NCBI GenBank assembly: GCA_900556885.1 | Contig: UNSQ01000027.1 | Coordinates: forward strand, 1 to 7,497 | Origin: Candidatus Saccharimonadota bacterium | GTDB lineage: Bacteria > Patescibacteriota > Saccharimonadia > Saccharimonadales > Saccharimonadaceae | DNA length: 7,497 nt | Direction of reading: 5' to 3' | Shown here: piece after piece, positions 5,822 to 7,497 of the stretch | How positions within the stretch are numbered: position 1 is the first letter of the stretch | How the letters are laid out: every line of letters starts with the position of its first letter | Translations under genes and position numbers: made by a program | Notes under the pieces: generated by a model | The model's database searches: none | The model's input: the letters and a program-made list of their open reading frames with translations, nothing else | Told to the model about the DNA's origin: nothing

Positions 5822-5852
5822 ATTTTCCGTCAAATTCTGGCGGAAAATTTTT
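5822..5852 (+). terminator. Rho-independent terminator after the glutaredoxin-like gene
   Basis: A 10-base stem pairs ATTTTCCGTC (5822-5831) with GGCGGAAAAT (5839-5848), with one G-T pair and a 7-base loop AAATTCT. It is followed by TTTTT (5848-5852). It lies 22 bases after the stop codon. The U-tract overlaps the stop codon of the convergent ABC-F gene (5851-5853). In the minus direction the same hairpin is followed by a much weaker T-stretch (ATCTTGAATTG), so termination there is less sure. Confidence 0.88.
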
Positions 5853-7497
5853 ATTCTGCGCCAATTTGCACAACTTTGCCGCCAAGTTTTTCGCGAAAAT
5901 AATTATCGTGGCTAACGTAAAGAATCGCGCCGGAATATTTGACCAGCGCCGTTTCCAGCTCTTCGATGCTCGGCAAATCCAAATGATTCGTCGGCTCGTC
6001 TAAGATAAGCAATTGCGGGTCGTTCGCCAGCATAGCAATAATCTGAAAACGCGCCTTTTGACCGCCAGACAAGCGAGCCAGCGGCGTCATCCGATCAGCG
6101 TCTGTGAACAAATAGTCAGCCAAAAGTTGCCGAATTTTCGTATCAGAAATCGACAAATCACGGCTCATATACAATTTTTCAATCGCTTTTTCTAGCGGAT
6201 CAGACAGATATCGCTCGTCAATTTCTTGCTCATAAACGCCAATTCGAACCTGCGGATCAAGGAAAATATCGCCAGAATAAAGAACAGAACCGCCGTCAAA
6301 ACTCTTGCCCGACGCCAAAATCATCCGAATCAACGTAGTTTTACCAGCGCCATTGCGACCTCTAATTTCAATCGCTTCACCTTCACGCAAATCAATATTC
6401 ACATCCTCAAACAATATCCGCTCACCAATCCCAACCGCCACATTTTCCGCACGAACCAACACGTGCTGACTGCGACTGGATGCGTCTTTCATACTCAGGC
6501 GAATATTACGCGACTTGAACTTTCCGTAACGCTCGGCCGATTTATAATCCAATTGACCAACGGATTCCTTGTCAATCCAAAACGTCGGCTTTTCCATTTC
6601 TGACAATTCCGCCAGCTCCGCTCGCGCCTCGTTCTCCAGCCGCTTAAATTTCTGAATCGTGCCAGGATTACGCGACTTTTCCTTAAGCCTTTGATAATCC
6701 AAAACTTTTTGCTTCAGGTTAACAATTCGCTTCTCAATCTGCTCAAAATTATTCATTCCAGCCGTCGTTGCTTGAGCGTTTTGCTTCAAATACGCGTCGT
6801 AATTTCCGCGGTAACTAACCGCTTGACCGTCCTTAATCTCAACTATTCGATCAACTTGCTCAAGAACATCACGATCATGCGTAATGATTAGCATCGCTTG
6901 ATGTGGCTGGGAATTCATCCAATCAATAAACTGCTGTTTCGCAACGTAATCCATATGATTTGTCGGCTCGTCAATCAGCGCCAAATGCGCCTCCGAGTGC
7001 ATAATTTTAACAATTTCCACCAGCCTTTTTTGACCGCCAGACAGAGAAGAAATCTTCCGATCACCAAAACCGTCTAATTGAAAATTGCTCAGCTCTCGCT
7101 CAAGTTTTTCTTCAACTTGATAAAATCCTTTTTGGTCAAATCGCTCCAAGGCTTGCGTATATTCCTCAATTTTTCGCATATTATCGCCCATAGTCAGCGG
7201 ATATTCATCGATGATTTTCTTTAACTTGGAATATTCTGGAAGCCCGCCAAGAATATACGACATGACCGTTTGATCGCCCAATCCGTGATGCTCCTGAGCG
7301 GTAGTCGCAACCGTAATACCGCGCCGAAAAATAACCTCGCCCGTATAATCAGTATCTTTTCCGCTCAATATTCCAAAAAGTGTTGACTTACCAACACCGT
7401 TACGACCAACCACACCAACTTTCTCGCCGTCGTCCACACTGAACTTGACGTCTTTCATCAACGTCTTATCGCCAAAACTTTTCTCAGTAATGTGAAT
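5851..7497 (-). CDS. ABC-F family ATPase (ribosome-associated type), 5' end beyond the window
   Basis: 548 residues visible; the reading frame is open to the right edge (IHITEKSFGDKTLMKDV...), so the true start lies outside, probably only a few codons away. Two ABC ATPase domains lie in one chain with no membrane segments. Domain 1 has Walker A GRNGVGKST (about 31-39), signature LSGGQ (152-156) and Walker B ending ALIDEPTNHMD (173-183). Domain 2 has Walker A GRNGAGKTT (380-388), signature LSGGQ (476-480) and LLILDEPTNHLD (496-507). A charged helical linker spans about 236-342. This is the ABC-F plan: soluble proteins that bind the ribosomal E site to aid translation or protect against antibiotics. 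Both catalytic glutamates (about E177 and E501) are kept. Which subgroup (EttA, Uup, or an antibiotic-resistance type) cannot be fixed by eye. It is convergent with the glutaredoxin-like gene. Confidence 0.95.
   Translation of the reverse strand: MHITEKSFGDKTLMKDVKFSVDDGEKVGVVGRNGVGKSTLFGILSGKDTDYTGEVIFRRGITVATTAQEHHGLGDQTVMSYILGGLPEYSKLKKIIDEYPLTMGDNMRKIEEYTQALERFDQKGFYQVEEKLERELSNFQLDGFGDRKISSLSGGQKRLVEIVKIMHSEAHLALIDEPTNHMDYVAKQQFIDWMNSQPHQAMLIITHDRDVLEQVDRIVEIKDGQAVSYRGNYDAYLKQNAQATTAGMNNFEQIEKRIVNLKQKVLDYQRLKEKSRNPGTIQKFKRLENEARAELAELSEMEKPTFWIDKESVGQLDYKSAERYGKFKSRNIRLSMKDASSRSQHVLVRAENVAVGIGERILFEDVNIDLREGEAIEIRGRNGAGKTTLIRMILASGKSFDGGSVLYSGDIFLDPQVRIGVYEQEIDERYLSDPLEKAIEKLYMSRDLSISDTKIRQLLADYLFTDADRMTPLARLSGGQKARFQIIAMLANDPQLLILDEPTNHLDLPSIEELETALVKYSGAILYVSHDNYFREKLGGKVVQIGAE

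Noticed and set aside
6013..6891. Plus-strand open frames opposite the ABC-F gene
   Set aside because: They are shadows of a clearly conserved two-domain ATPase, with no SD or domain signal.
7459..7461. TTG at 7461 as the start of the ABC-F gene
   Set aside because: The frame continues upstream to the window edge with typical ABC-F N-terminal sequence (EKSFGDKTL), so this codon is an internal Leu.
1..7497. CRISPR arrays, tRNA or rRNA genes, transposases
   Set aside because: I saw no regularly spaced repeats, cloverleaf patterns, rRNA segments or transposase motifs; nearly all bases are accounted for by protein genes and short signals.

Overview
The window is a compact bacterial chromosomal segment dominated by an F-type ATP synthase operon on the minus strand. 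Gene order in the direction of transcription (from about 5200 down to 1) is atpI-like, atpB (a), atpE (c), atpF (b), atpH (delta), atpA (alpha), atpG (gamma), a small uncharacterised gene 'X', and atpD (beta), of which only the first 20 codons lie inside the window. Genes are separated by 0-36 bases or overlap by 4-8 bases, and almost every start has a clear Shine-Dalgarno (SD) sequence. Epsilon (atpC) is not seen and would be expected beyond atpD.

The very short delta subunit (132 residues), standard use of TGA as a stop, moderate GC content and tight packing fit a reduced-genome bacterium. Candidatus Saccharibacteria (TM7) is my best guess. This is an inference from protein character, not a database result.

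A 39-base gap (5201-5239) separates the ATP synthase operon from a divergent plus-strand pair: a 74-residue small Cys/His protein (5240-5464) and a glutaredoxin-like thiol-disulfide oxidoreductase (5513-5800). Interleaved outward-facing -10 elements in that gap suggest a bidirectional promoter with very short or no 5' UTRs. The glutaredoxin gene has its own extended -10 promoter and ends at a strong intrinsic terminator (5822-5852). The U-tract of that terminator overlaps the stop codon of the convergent ABC-F ATPase gene, which fills 5851-7497 on the minus strand and runs off the right edge.

The a, c and b subunits form the membrane proton path and stator. Alpha, beta and gamma form the catalytic head and rotor shaft, delta joins the stator to the head, and the AtpI-like protein probably helps c-ring assembly. 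The most unusual element is gene X between atpG and atpD. It is low in GC and strikingly poor in CpG compared with atpG. Its start region shares an exact 10-base direct repeat, plus an SD, with the atpD start region. Its sequence faintly resembles YrhB/Imm35-type small proteins. It looks like a later insertion that stayed translationally coupled to atpD.
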